Below the pieces are notes generated by a model that was not told the origin of the DNA, made no database searches, and saw only the letters and a list, made by a program, of their open reading frames with translations. Below are positions 37,000-45,719 of a stretch of DNA of 62,630 bases, piece by piece; within the stretch, counting starts at the first letter, position 1, and every line of letters begins with the position of its first letter. The DNA is from CAZHFW01 sp964531675. GTDB taxonomy: Bacteria > Planctomycetota > Phycisphaerae > Phycisphaerales > UBA1924. Position numbers and translations under genes: made by a program. The DNA is taken from positions 1 to 62,630 of the forward strand of contig CAZHFW010000024.1 in assembly GCA_964531675.1 (NCBI GenBank). The letters run 5' to 3'.

Positions 37000-37683
37000 A
37001 TGGGCCCCGGGAATGACAGGTCGGCCCCTGCCGGGAGTCCTGCGGCATTGCCGCTGGACGCTCTTGAGCATGGCCCTGCGCCGATCTCTCTGGTGCGGGA
37101 GGATGGTCGCATCCTCCTGCGAAACGCGAGGGCGGAAGAGTTCCTGGCGCACCTCTTCGGGCACACGATCCCCGTGGGGGGAACGCTGGCCGATCGGCTC
37201 GAATGTCCGCTTGTTCAGGAACGACTGGCGATCATGCGGCAGTTGGCGGTCCGGCAGCGCGGCGCGGTGGTCCGCGAGCTGGTGAACGGGGAGCAGGTCC
37301 TGACGTTCATCACGTACATCCCGCCCGGTCCGGGCGAGGAGCTCGCGCGGTTCCTGCTCATGTTCCAGCGGGCGCCCGGTCCCAGGCGTGCGCAGGACTT
37401 TCCCGGTGAGCAGTTCATCGAATGCAAGACCAACAGCCTGGGTCCGCTCGGGAGCCTGACCGAACGCGAGATGGAGATCCTCTCGCTGATCCAGGAGGGG
37501 CTGACGGCGTGCCAGATCGGGACGCGGATCTCCCGCTCCGAAGAGACGGTGAACTCGCACAAGGCGTCGCTGCTCAAGAAGCTCGGGTGCCACAGCGCGG
37601 CGCAGCTCGCGGTGATCGCGCACCGAGCGGGGTTGCGGTACAGCGACGGCAGGCTGTTAGCGCACCCGCGCGCGCGGGAATGA
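37000..37683 (+). CDS. PAS-LuxR regulator, third paralogue
   Basis: 227 residues from ATG 37000, with CGAGG upstream. PAS-like LEHGPAPISLVREDGRILLRNARAEEFL, linker MFQRAPGPRRAQDFPGEQF and HTH LTEREMEILSLIQEGLTACQIGTRISRSEETVNSHKASLLKKLG. The linker HERVHG of the other two has changed to QRAPGP, making this the most divergent copy. It ends at 37683, where the leftward terminator of the next gene begins. Confidence 0.82.
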   Translation: MGPGNDRSAPAGSPAALPLDALEHGPAPISLVREDGRILLRNARAEEFLAHLFGHTIPVGGTLADRLECPLVQERLAIMRQLAVRQRGAVVRELVNGEQVLTFITYIPPGPGEELARFLLMFQRAPGPRRAQDFPGEQFIECKTNSLGPLGSLTEREMEILSLIQEGLTACQIGTRISRSEETVNSHKASLLKKLGCHSAAQLAVIAHRAGLRYSDGRLLAHPRARE

Positions 37684-37717
37684 AAAGACGACGCCGGCCC
37701 GTGGAGCGGACCGGCGT
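37683..37717 (-). terminator. Intrinsic terminator of the leftward PEP-CTERM-like gene
   Basis: Stem ACGCCGG with CCGGCGT (37691-37697, 37711-37717). Read leftward it is followed by TCGTCTTTTC. It begins right at the stop codon of the convergent PAS-LuxR gene. Confidence 0.8.
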
Positions 37718-37755
37718 CGCGAATCGCCAGAACTGGAGCTGCTTGGATCGGAGGC

Positions 37756-38466
37756 TCAGGCGCGACGGCGACGGAAGCCGACCAGGCCCGAGGCGCCCAG
37801 GAGGGCGACGGCGCCGGGCGTCGGGACAACCTTGATGTCCGTGTAGCCCGTGAGCACCGCGATGTCGCTGCCGCCCGAGAGGGAGAAGTCGACCTTCACC
37901 TGGAGGACGTCCCAGCCGCCGACGCCCGGGGTGACCGGGGAGGCGAAGGCGCCGTAGTTGTACAGGGAGCCCGCGTTGCCCGCGCCCGCGGCGAAGGCGC
38001 CGCCGACATCGACGCCGAGGTTGTCGGTGGGGGAGCCCACGCCCGCGAAGGAGCGCTGGACGTTGTCGAGGGGGGAGACCAGGCCGAGGGCGACGCCGTT
38101 GCCGCCGAAGTCGGTGAGGCCGCCGACGATCGAGCTGACGACGGTGGCGGGGCCAGCGTCGAGGCTAATCGGGGTGTTGAAGCTGAAGGCGTAGTTGACG
38201 GGGCCAGCGGTGGGGTTCGAGACCGCCAGGCCGTAGGCCAGGGTCGCGCCCGCGTCTTCGGTGGAGGGGAGGACTTCCAGGCGACCCGCGTCACCCAGGT
38301 CGTAGACCGCGGGGACGAGGCGGAGCTTGCCGCCGACGGTGGTCACCGCGAGGGTGTACTGCGTGTTGCCGTTGACGGTCAACGTGGCGACGGCTTCCGC
38401 GGAAGCCTGGCCAGCAGCAGCGGCCAGGGCCGCGACGAGGACGGAACGAGCGATATTCGAACGCAT
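37756..38466 (-). CDS. Exported protein with PEP-CTERM-like sorting tail
   Basis: 236 residues from ATG 38466, with GGAGATAGG upstream. Signal peptide ending GQASAEA. The mature part is beta-rich and Gly/Ala/Val heavy (choice-anchor-like). The C-terminus PTPGAVALLGASGLVGFRRR has the P-x-P motif, one TM helix and Arg cluster of PEP-CTERM proteins, which exosortase-type enzymes process and anchor at the surface. A second such protein lies at 44735. No exosortase gene is in this window. Confidence 0.8.
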   Translation of the reverse strand: MRSNIARSVLVAALAAAAGQASAEAVATLTVNGNTQYTLAVTTVGGKLRLVPAVYDLGDAGRLEVLPSTEDAGATLAYGLAVSNPTAGPVNYAFSFNTPISLDAGPATVVSSIVGGLTDFGGNGVALGLVSPLDNVQRSFAGVGSPTDNLGVDVGGAFAAGAGNAGSLYNYGAFASPVTPGVGGWDVLQVKVDFSLSGGSDIAVLTGYTDIKVVPTPGAVALLGASGLVGFRRRRA

Positions 38467-38823
38467 GGCACCTATCTCCGATTTGATCGCCCGTTCCCGG
38501 GCGGGTTTGGTGGACACATACCACACCCGCTTTGCGGGGAGGCTCTCTCAAGGTGTCATGCGGGCGAAAGACGGCCAGTAATCCATTCTGTAAGCCATTG
38601 AAATGGATGAGCTTAGTGAATGCTCACGGCCCATAACCATGCCCATGGAGTGGACGTTGCGTCGCCCCGAGGGCACGCGGCCGGCCGCCGACCGTCACGC
38701 GATCGACATGTGAAGTGCCGGCCTTGTCGTGTTGAAATGATGCGATAAACGTTCGTCCTATAAGTCGAAGTATTATGGGACGGCGGGAGTCTTGAGGCGG
38801 CGCTGGTGCGGTAGGCTGGGCGT
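38467..38823. other. 357-bp divergent intergenic region, no gene seen
   Basis: Less GC-rich than its surroundings between about 38577 and 38640 and again at 38725-38780, as expected of promoter DNA for the PEP-CTERM-like gene (leftward) and the YdeI-like gene (rightward). No hairpin with a T run and no open frame with family features. Confidence 0.5.
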
Positions 38824-39489
38824 ATGGCTCAAGGGCAGGCTTCGCGGCCGCGGGTGTATTTCAGGGATCGTGCGGCGCTGCGGGCATGGCTCGAGGCCAA
38901 TCACGCCTCGCACGGGTCGATCTGGCTCGAGTACGACAGGGCGGAGCGCGGGGTTGCGGGCGCGACGTCGAGGCTGCTCACGTACGACGACATCGTTGAG
39001 GAAGCGCTGTGCTTCGGGTGGATCGACAGCGTGACGGGTTCGGTTTCGCCGGCGCGGGCCAGGCTCTACTTCTCGCCTCGCAAGCCCGGGGGCGGGTGGT
39101 CGGCGCTGAACAAGAAGCGGATCGCCAAGCTCGAAGAAGCGGGGCTGCTGCACGAGTCGGGGCTTGCCAAGATCAAGGCGGCCAAAGCGGACGGATCGTG
39201 GACAGCGCTGGACGCGATCGAGGCGCTCCGGATGCCTGCGGATCTTGGTGATGCGCTCTCGAAGCGTGCACGGGCCAAGGCCAACTACGACGCGTTTCCG
39301 CCCGGCGCGAAGAAGCAGATCCTCGCATGGGTGCTCAGCGCCAAGCGTCCCGAGACGCGTCGGGCGCGAATCGATGAAGTGGTCAGATTGGCGGGATTGA
39401 ACATCCGCGCGGGCGATCCGCAGGCGCGGAAGGATGCTGCGGCGAAGAAGTCGAAGGCGCCGACGACTCGGACGAAGCGCGGGCTGTAG
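38824..39489 (+). CDS. YdeI/OmpD-associated family protein
   Basis: 221 residues from ATG 38824. Family hallmarks: VYFRDRAALRAWLEANHASH, IWLEYDRAERG, LTYDDIVEEALCFGWIDS, RLYFSPRKPGGGWSALNKKR and the C-terminal FPPGAKKQILAWVLSAKRPETRRARIDEVV. The family includes bacteriocin-protection and stress-related proteins of unknown mechanism. A basic Lys/Ala tail ends the protein. It converges with the APC permease and stops 4 bp from it. Confidence 0.88.
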   Translation: MAQGQASRPRVYFRDRAALRAWLEANHASHGSIWLEYDRAERGVAGATSRLLTYDDIVEEALCFGWIDSVTGSVSPARARLYFSPRKPGGGWSALNKKRIAKLEEAGLLHESGLAKIKAAKADGSWTALDAIEALRMPADLGDALSKRARAKANYDAFPPGAKKQILAWVLSAKRPETRRARIDEVVRLAGLNIRAGDPQARKDAAAKKSKAPTTRTKRGL

Positions 39490-39493
39490 ACGT

Positions 39494-40930
39494 TCAGACG
39501 GCGCGGTCGGTCTTGCGGAACGCGACCAGGTAGAGCAGCGTGGCCGCGACGATCCAGCCCACGCCGATGAGGGCCGCGGCCAGGGTCTTGCGATCCACGT
39601 AGGAGCCCGCGACGACGCCCAGTTCGCCGATCACGAAGATCAGCGGGACGATGGGATAGAGCGGCACGCGGAACTGCCCGGGCGCGGGGGCGTGACGCCT
39701 GCGCAGAATGATGAGGGCCGCTCCCGTGAGGGCGAAGAAGACGCCATCGATGAAGACCGCGCCGGTGAGGAGCGTGTCGACGCCGTCGAACCCGGCCAGC
39801 GCGAGCAGGATCAACGCGGTGGCGGACAAGAGCGCGATCGCGGCGATGGGCGTGCGGAAGCGGGGGTGGAGGTTGGCGAAGGAGGCGAAGAAGCGGCCGT
39901 CGGAGGCCATGGATTGCAGCAGGCGCGGGCCTGAGAGGAGCTGGGCGTTGAGGACGCCGAAGGCGGAAACGCCGACCGCTGCGGCGATCACGCGTGCGCC
40001 GAAGCGCGGGTAGACGGCGCTGACCGCGTCGGCGGCCAGGGCCTTGCTCGTCGTGACGCCCTGGTAGCCGAGCAGGTGCAGATAGGCCCAGTTGGAGAGC
40101 AGGTAGATCGCGATCACGATGACGGTGCCCGCGAGGATGGCGCGCGGCAGGTTGCGTGCGGGGTCCTTGACCTCGCCCGAGATCCAAAGGGCGTGCTGCC
40201 AGCCTCCGAAGGCAAAGAGCGTGGGGACCAGCGCGCCGAGGATTCCGAGGATGACATTGCCCGAGGCGGGGCTGGCGGGCGTGGGGGCCGGCGTGGGGTG
40301 ATTCGGCGCGAGGAACAGCGCCAGTGCGGTGATCACGATGAGCGTGAGCACTTTGGAGAAGACCGTGAGGTTCTGGATGCGGGAGCCCCACTTGACGCCC
40401 ACGAGGTTGGCGATGGTGACCAGGGCGATGAGCGCGCTGGCCGCGAGGAACTGGCCGCGGGGGTCCAGTTCGTGTGCGCCGGCGGCGATGGCCAGGTTGC
40501 GGGCGCAGATCACCGCGATGATGCCGATGGCGCCGGCCTGAACCGCGGTGGCGTTGCAGAAGACGAAGAGGAAGCCCGGGAGCGGGCCGTAGGCGTCACG
40601 GAGGATCTGGTACTGCGCTCCCGCGGCGTGGTAACGGCCTCCGAGCTCGGCGAAGGTGAGTGCGCCGCAGAGGGCGATGACGCCCGCGATGCACCACGTG
40701 AGCATCGCCAGGCCCGGAGAACCCGCGAGCAGCGCGACGCGCGAAGGTGTGAAGAAGATGCCGACGCCGACGATGGCGCCGATCACGACGCAGGCCGCGT
40801 CGAGCGGGCCGAGAACGCGGGCGGGCTTGGCCGCTAAGCGATCGACAGAGACAACGTCATGGTGAAGCACCAGGCCTCTGGGTGTGTGTGCGCCCTGAGT
40901 CATCGATGAACCGGCGTTCTCCTTGGTCAT
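39494..40930 (-). CDS. APC-family amino acid permease
   Basis: 478 residues, ATG 40930. Twelve predicted TM helices. TM1 carries the unwound-helix substrate motif GAIVGVGIFFTPSRVALLAG, followed by ALCGALTFAELGGRYHAAGAQY in TM2-3 and WQHALWISGEVKDPARNLPRA near TM6, all typical of the amino acid-polyamine-organocation family (y+LAT/SteT-like branch). Substrate not predictable. No obvious partner beside it. Confidence 0.9.
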   Translation of the reverse strand: MTKENAGSSMTQGAHTPRGLVLHHDVVSVDRLAAKPARVLGPLDAACVVIGAIVGVGIFFTPSRVALLAGSPGLAMLTWCIAGVIALCGALTFAELGGRYHAAGAQYQILRDAYGPLPGFLFVFCNATAVQAGAIGIIAVICARNLAIAAGAHELDPRGQFLAASALIALVTIANLVGVKWGSRIQNLTVFSKVLTLIVITALALFLAPNHPTPAPTPASPASGNVILGILGALVPTLFAFGGWQHALWISGEVKDPARNLPRAILAGTVIVIAIYLLSNWAYLHLLGYQGVTTSKALAADAVSAVYPRFGARVIAAAVGVSAFGVLNAQLLSGPRLLQSMASDGRFFASFANLHPRFRTPIAAIALLSATALILLALAGFDGVDTLLTGAVFIDGVFFALTGAALIILRRRHAPAPGQFRVPLYPIVPLIFVIGELGVVAGSYVDRKTLAAALIGVGWIVAATLLYLVAFRKTDRAV

Positions 40931-41041
40931 TCAGCGAGATTACCGAGTCATCGCTGTGACTGCGGGATCTACGCGGATTGGTTCTCAGTCTGTTCGTATG
41001 CGTGATCTGTATACGAGGGCTCTCGCATAGTGTTTTGCACT

Positions 41042-41935
41042 ATGAAACAGCTCCAAACCATCGTCGTGGCGACCGACTTCACGGACGGCTCGATCCCGGC
41101 TCTGGAGCAGGGGCTCCGGATCGGCGCTTGGCACCGCGCCAAGGTCCGCGCGGTGCATGTGGTGGAGATCATCCTCGGGCTCGAGCCCGAGCCTCAGCTT
41201 GCTGCGATGCACATGGCGATGCAGGAAGGGATGATCGAGCAGGCCAAGCTCGACTGGTCCAAGCTGGTCCCGAAGGTGAAAGGGCTCGATCAGGTCACCT
41301 GCGAGATCGCGATCGACGGCCGCGTGCGCGGCATCCTGACCGAGGCCCAGGCGCGCAAGGCCGAACTGCTGGTCATGGGGGCGACGCCGACCTCGCCCGG
41401 AGACATCGGCTATGGCGCGATCACCGCGTCGTGCGTTCGGCATGCGCCGTGCTCCGTGCTGATCGTGCGCCAGAAGCACGCGGGCGCGTTCAAGCATGTG
41501 CTGGCGTGCGTCGACTTCTCGCCCGCGTCGCTCGAGGCGCTGGAGCAGGCGACCCGGATCGCGACGCAGGACTCGGCCAAGCTCACGGTGATCCACGACT
41601 ACCGCGCGCCGTGGCGCGAGCGGCGCGTGCGTGATCTGCCCATGGTCAAGGACCCGGTCTTCCAGGAGAACTACGTCAGGGCGCTGGAGGCCAAGCTTGC
41701 GGAGTTCACCAAGCCTCTGGAGCACGAGCTCACGCACCTGAAGGCGGAGCGGATCGTGTGCGCCGCCGAAAGCCACCGCTCGGGGATCGTGGACGCGGCC
41801 CGGAACGTGAACGCGGATCTGGTTGTGCTCGGCACGCGCGGGCGGACCAACCTGCGGGATGTCTTGCTCGGGAGCACCGCGGAGAAGGTGCTGGCCGAGG
41901 CGCCGTGCTCGGTGCTGGCGGTGCGGGCCAGCTGA
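41042..41935 (+). CDS. Universal stress protein, tandem UspA domains
   Basis: 297 residues from ATG 41042 (GTG 41030 would add four residues). Two Usp domains: IVVATDFTDGSIPALEQGL... to MGATPTSPGDIGYGAITAS, and HVLACVDFSPASLEALEQATRIA... to LGTRGRTNLRDVLLGSTAEKVL. The second has the ATP-binding G-x2-G-x9-G-(S/T) pattern; the first is degenerate. Cytoplasmic. Followed by a region carrying a candidate RNA gene on the other strand. Confidence 0.9.
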   Translation: MKQLQTIVVATDFTDGSIPALEQGLRIGAWHRAKVRAVHVVEIILGLEPEPQLAAMHMAMQEGMIEQAKLDWSKLVPKVKGLDQVTCEIAIDGRVRGILTEAQARKAELLVMGATPTSPGDIGYGAITASCVRHAPCSVLIVRQKHAGAFKHVLACVDFSPASLEALEQATRIATQDSAKLTVIHDYRAPWRERRVRDLPMVKDPVFQENYVRALEAKLAEFTKPLEHELTHLKAERIVCAAESHRSGIVDAARNVNADLVVLGTRGRTNLRDVLLGSTAEKVLAEAPCSVLAVRAS

Positions 41936-41951
41936 GCCGCGCCGGAGGGTT

Positions 41952-41991
41952 CAAAAACGAACAGGCTCCTCGTTGCGTACGAGGAGCCTGT
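41952..41991 (-). terminator. Strong leftward intrinsic terminator
   Basis: Perfect 13-bp stem ACAGGCTCCTCGT with ACGAGGAGCCTGT (41961-41973, 41979-41991), loop of five. Leftward it is followed by TCG-TTTTT-GA; rightward there is no T run. No protein gene ends into it from the right, which points to an RNA gene. Confidence 0.85.
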
Positions 41992-42226
41992 CGAGTTCCA
42001 CACCACGGCTCATTCGGGCGGCTTCCACATGCCGTGCCGGCGTAGCACGCCGGTAGACTCACGGCGGCCAGCCCCGAGGGGGGCTGCACGTCGGATGTCG
42101 GGAAACAAGCCGACGTGAGCGCGAAAACCGTACATTCGAGCGCGGCAGCACCGGCCTGGCGACCGCGAACGCCTTCGCGTTCGCCAACCTGTGTGCAACC
42201 GCCCCAAGTCCTTGCAGACTCGAGCT
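41952..42226 (-). ncRNA. Candidate structured non-coding RNA, family unknown
   Basis: Between the Usp and nucleosidase genes the minus strand has a promoter-like pair, a highly structured body of about 230 bases and a strong terminator. Ends pair: TCGAGT (42223-42218) with ACTCGA (41996-41991), then GGGCGGTT (42204-42197) with AGCCGCCC (42023-42016). Inside are four hairpins: GCGAACGC-GAAG-GCGTTCGC (42184-42165); CACGTCGG with CCGACGTG (42117-42087); CAGCCCC-CCTC-GGGGCTG (42086-42069); and GCCGTG...CACGGC enclosing CCGGCGT-GCT-ACGCCGG (42065-42031). I compared it by eye with tmRNA, RNase P RNA, 6S and SRP RNA and found no signature. Small open frames cross it, but none has a ribosome binding site. 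Confidence 0.55.
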
Positions 42227-42232
42227 TCCGGA

Positions 42233-42261
42233 AATATGACCCCGCTTCCTGAAAATGCCAA
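42233..42261 (-). promoter_or_regulatory. Putative sigma-70 promoter of the candidate RNA
   Basis: Reading leftward: TTGGCA (42261-42256, five of six matches to TTGACA), exactly 17 bp, then CATATT (42238-42233, four of six matches to TATAAT). The predicted start near 42226 falls three bases before the closing stem of the RNA begins. Confidence 0.5.
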
Positions 42262-42333
42262 TCAACTGGATGAATCTGCGCTCCGGTCCTCAGATTCCCC
42301 AGGTTTACGGGGAGACCCCCGGGGGAGGGACGC

Positions 42334-43098
42334 GTGAAGCAAGGCAGAATCGGCATCATGGGGGCCATGGCCCAGGAGGTCGGCGCGATCGCGGAGGCGA
42401 TGCGGACCGAGCGGGTGGTGCACCGGGGAGGCCGGGAGTTCAGGCTCGGAGAGCTGGCCGGGAGGCCCATCGTCCTGGCGATGTCGCGCTGCGGGAAGGT
42501 CGCGGCGGCAACCACCGCGGCCCACATGCTCCTGGAGCATGATGCGCGGGCGATCATCTTCACCGGGCTTGCGGGAGCGGTCGAGCCCGCGCTTCGGGTC
42601 GGGGACATCGTGGTCGCGGACCGGCTCTGGCAGCACGACATGGACGCCTCGCCCATCTTCCCAAGGCTTGAGATCCCGCTCACAGGCAAGAGCTGGATTG
42701 CAGCCGACCACGCCTGGCGCGAAAAGCTCAGGCGGGCAGCGGAGGCGTTGGCCCTGGAGGAACTGGCCAGTGGTCCGCAGGCGGCGGCGCTCGCGGCGCT
42801 GGGGATCCGGGGGCCGCGCGTCGTGGTGGGGGATGTCGCGACGGGGGACCAGTTCATCGGGAGCCCGGCGTTGGGAGCCCAGGTGCGCGAGCGGGTGCCG
42901 ACCGCGTTGTGCGTGGAGATGGAGGGGGCCGCGGTGGCCCAGGTGTGCGACGACCACCAGACGCCCTTCGCGGCGGTGCGGACGATCTCGGACAGCGCCG
43001 ACCACGCAGCGGCGCTCGACTTCGACCGCTTCCTGACGAGCGTCACAGGCGTGTACGCGCTGGGCGTGATCGCGCGGGCGCTGCAGCTTGACGACTGA
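42334..43098 (+). CDS. mtnN: 5'-methylthioadenosine/S-adenosylhomocysteine nucleosidase
   Basis: 254 residues from GTG 42334. It cleaves adenine from MTA and SAH, recycling methyl-donor by-products. Motifs: IGIMGAMAQEVGAI with the catalytic-area Glu at 15, FTGLAGAVEPALRVGDIVVAD, ATGDQFIG, ALCVEMEGAAVAQVC (ribose-binding Met-Glu) and RTISDSADHAA with the catalytic Asp. An insert of about 15 residues (LASGPQAAALAALGIRG) lengthens it slightly over the usual 230. Stand-alone gene. Confidence 0.9.
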   Translation: MKQGRIGIMGAMAQEVGAIAEAMRTERVVHRGGREFRLGELAGRPIVLAMSRCGKVAAATTAAHMLLEHDARAIIFTGLAGAVEPALRVGDIVVADRLWQHDMDASPIFPRLEIPLTGKSWIAADHAWREKLRRAAEALALEELASGPQAAALAALGIRGPRVVVGDVATGDQFIGSPALGAQVRERVPTALCVEMEGAAVAQVCDDHQTPFAAVRTISDSADHAAALDFDRFLTSVTGVYALGVIARALQLDD

Positions 43099-43122
43099 GT
43101 GGCAAGGGGCCGTGCGGGCGTT

Positions 43123-44463
43123 TCAGGGCTTTTCGCGCAGGAACTTCAATGCCGCATCGAGGACCTGATCAGCGCCTGGCTTGAAGTCCACGGGCATGTC
43201 GGGCGCGACGCCCTTGCCTTCGATGCGTGTGCCGTCGGGCGCGTAGTCCTGCCAGCTCGGGATATTGACGATGACCTGGTTGGGAAGCTCGTGCGGGCGG
43301 GGATTGCCTGAGGAGCCGAAGGAGGTTGCGCCGAAGCGCGTGATCCTTGGCGGCTGGGCGAGCATCAGCAGGAAGGACTCGTTCGAGCTCATGCACGCCT
43401 GGCCTTGCAGGACCGCGACGCGGCCTTTGAAGCGGGTGGACTCGGCAGCGGGGGTGATGACGCGGTCGTTGAGCTCGCCTTCGCCCAGTGGCTTGGTGAT
43501 GTCCCGGCTACGCCACTTGGAGTAGACCGCTTGTTCGCTGATGAGTCGGGCTGCGAAGGTGCGGGCGGTGGATTCATCGCCGCCGCCGTTGAGCCTGACG
43601 TCGATGATGAGACCGGGCGCGTCGAGCATGTCATCGAGTGCGGCGTGGGCGGGGGCGAGCAGGGCTTGGTCGCTCGGCCAGGAGTTGATCTGGATGTAGC
43701 CGATGCCGTCGGGGAAGTGGCCCGTGGAGACGACCTCGTTCTGGACGCGGAACTCGGGGACGACGCTGGGGAGAAGTGCGGGATTGACGTTGATGGTGGG
43801 GGTGGCGCGGAAGGTCGCGAAGGTCATCCCGTCGGATTGGAGGGTGAGGTGCGGGTCCTTGGCGTGCGCGAGGATCTGGAGGATGGAGCGGACGAACGGG
43901 CCGCGCTGGGTGTTGGGCGCGGGTGTGGCGCGGGCGTCGCGGAAGAGCTGATCCCAATCGAGGCTGAGGCGGTCGTAGTACGCGTAGTCCTGATACAGGG
44001 CTTGCTTGAGCTCGTCGAAGGACTGGTCATTCAAGCCTGGGGGCAAGGAGACGCGCGTGGGGCCCTGGTTGGCGGGGAGCGTGCGGAAGGTGATGGGCTT
44101 GAACTCGGCGGGCTCGTCGTTGACGGAGCGGAAGTTCTGGGCCGAGGGGCAGTTGATCGAGAACGTGTAGACGTGGTCGGGTTCGAGTTTGACGGGGACC
44201 CGGAGCTGGCGCGGGGAGTTCCACGTGGGGCGGTTCGTGATCTTGGGGAAGGCGGGGCCTCCGCCGCAGATCGACATGCTGCCCTTCATGTCCTGGTCGA
44301 ACGTGATGGTGATGAACGCGGTGGTGGGGTCGACGTCGGCGTCGGCGTTCTCGGGCATGGTCGCGATGGCGGTGGGAGGCTTGGCCAGGGCCAGGCCGGC
44401 CTGAAGGGTCAGGAGGCAGGCGAGCAGCGCCGGGCGGCTCCAAGGCGACGTGCAGCGGTTCAT
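43123..44463 (-). CDS. S41-family (tail-specific) peptidase with Ig-like domain
   Basis: 446 residues from ATG 44463, which gives a signal peptide (LLACLLTLQAGLALA). An Ig-like SbsA-type domain (ATMPENADADVDPTTAFITITFDQDM, about 30-125) precedes the S41 core: IGYIQINSW, LDAPGLIIDVRLNGGGDEST and LQGQACMSSNESFLLMLA, where the Ser of the SSNES stretch is the expected nucleophile, then GSSGNPRPHELPNQV. Family members cleave C-terminal tails of periplasmic proteins. There is no PDZ domain, which is unusual for Ctp proteases. Confidence 0.82.
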   Translation of the reverse strand: MNRCTSPWSRPALLACLLTLQAGLALAKPPTAIATMPENADADVDPTTAFITITFDQDMKGSMSICGGGPAFPKITNRPTWNSPRQLRVPVKLEPDHVYTFSINCPSAQNFRSVNDEPAEFKPITFRTLPANQGPTRVSLPPGLNDQSFDELKQALYQDYAYYDRLSLDWDQLFRDARATPAPNTQRGPFVRSILQILAHAKDPHLTLQSDGMTFATFRATPTINVNPALLPSVVPEFRVQNEVVSTGHFPDGIGYIQINSWPSDQALLAPAHAALDDMLDAPGLIIDVRLNGGGDESTARTFAARLISEQAVYSKWRSRDITKPLGEGELNDRVITPAAESTRFKGRVAVLQGQACMSSNESFLLMLAQPPRITRFGATSFGSSGNPRPHELPNQVIVNIPSWQDYAPDGTRIEGKGVAPDMPVDFKPGADQVLDAALKFLREKP

Positions 44464-44734
44464 CAGCGGCCTTTCTGTGGGCTCCGGAGCGGGTTTTCGG
44501 CGGCAGCCATGGTAATCGGACCTGCGCAGGCGGAGCAACCAGCGCCGTGGGTCGTTTCGGGCGGTGCGGGCGAGCCTCATCGGGTGCGCTTGCTGGTCAT
44601 CGGGAACTCTGTCTGGCACATCTGAGGGCAATCGAACCTGTTCGCAAGATCTGTCTGGCCTCGTCGCCTTGCGGCACTTGCGGAACGATGCGCGGTCGCT
44701 GACGGAACGGGACCGCGCCGCTGGAGACAGCGAC

Positions 44735-45556
44735 ATGAAACTGAATACACGTGTTGCGATTGGTGTGGTTGCGCTTTGCGCCGGTGCGTCGTTCGCGAAT
44801 GCGGACGTGGTCTATGTGAACTCGACCAAGGCACCGGTTCAGTCGATCCTCGCGGTCGGACCCGAAGGCACCTACCACATCTCCGACAAAGGCGACGACA
44901 TGTTCCTGAAGAGCGCCCCGGGCGTGAACGCCTCGGTGCAGTCCTTCGGGCTCGGCAACAACTACTGGCTCGACACCCGCGCCTACGACATCTATCTCTC
45001 CCACAAGAAGGGCCAGGGCCTCACCTACAAGCTCATCAGCCAGGGCATCACCCGCACCCTCACCCTCGCTCTGCCCTACGGCAAGAGCAACGCCTCCGGC
45101 GGCGGTGATGGCGGCGGCGACGGCAGCGGTGGTGGTGGCGGTGGTGGTGACGGCAGCGGCGGCGGGAACGGCAGCGTGCCTCCCAACTGGTACAACGCCA
45201 TCCGCTGGGACATGTTCGCGACCCGCACCAACTCCAAGACCCTCTTCGCGTGGTTCACCTTCTCCAGCCCGGATCTGGCCATCGCCGACGGCGCGTTCTA
45301 CAACGGGCAGGCCAATCCCAACCTGGGCAGGCCTCACGCGGAGCAGTGGATCGTGTCCAACGGCAACCTGCTCGACCATGACTGGACCGCCTTCGGTCGC
45401 GTCCAGTGCTTCATGGACTCCCAGCTCAATCAGGACGACAACGCGATCGGCGCCAACGTGACGCTGCTCGCGGTGCAGAGCCCCGTGGTCCCCGCGCCCG
45501 GCGCGGCGGTCATGGCGGGCGTGGCCTGCCTCACCGGCTTGCGTCGTCGCCGGTAA
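44735..45556 (+). CDS. Exported protein with Gly/Asp linker and PEP-CTERM-like tail
   Basis: 273 residues from ATG 44735 with GGAG upstream. Signal peptide ends ASFANADVV. A first domain of about 85 residues is followed by a low-complexity linker of about 30 Gly, Asp and Ser residues (45094-45174). A second domain (NWYNAIRWDMFATRTNSKTL) and the tail VPAPGAAVMAGVACLTGLRR come next, a PEP-CTERM-like anchor. The linker is a simple-sequence stretch likely to vary in length between strains. Function unknown; surface protein. Confidence 0.8.
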   Translation: MKLNTRVAIGVVALCAGASFANADVVYVNSTKAPVQSILAVGPEGTYHISDKGDDMFLKSAPGVNASVQSFGLGNNYWLDTRAYDIYLSHKKGQGLTYKLISQGITRTLTLALPYGKSNASGGGDGGGDGSGGGGGGGDGSGGGNGSVPPNWYNAIRWDMFATRTNSKTLFAWFTFSSPDLAIADGAFYNGQANPNLGRPHAEQWIVSNGNLLDHDWTAFGRVQCFMDSQLNQDDNAIGANVTLLAVQSPVVPAPGAAVMAGVACLTGLRRRR

Positions 45557-45719
45557 CGCGATGGGTTTCCAGCGGCCCCCTTGCCGAGATTGCCCAGGCG
45601 GGGGGAGTGGTCACGGACGCGTCTGAGAACCGTGCCAAAGTCTGACGCCGGTGGCGATCGTCCCGGCCGTTTGGGATGTTCGGTGTGGCGGGTCCATGAC
45701 CCCGCCAAGACGAAAGGCA

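Noticed and set aside
42010..42265. Small minus-strand frames (83 and 68 codons) inside the candidate RNA
   Set aside because: No ribosome binding site, Arg-rich random composition, and the bases are better explained by strong hairpins.
42010..42333. The same region read rightward as a riboswitch for the nucleosidase gene
   Set aside because: I found no SAM or SAH riboswitch signature on the plus strand, and the T run and promoter-like boxes point leftward.
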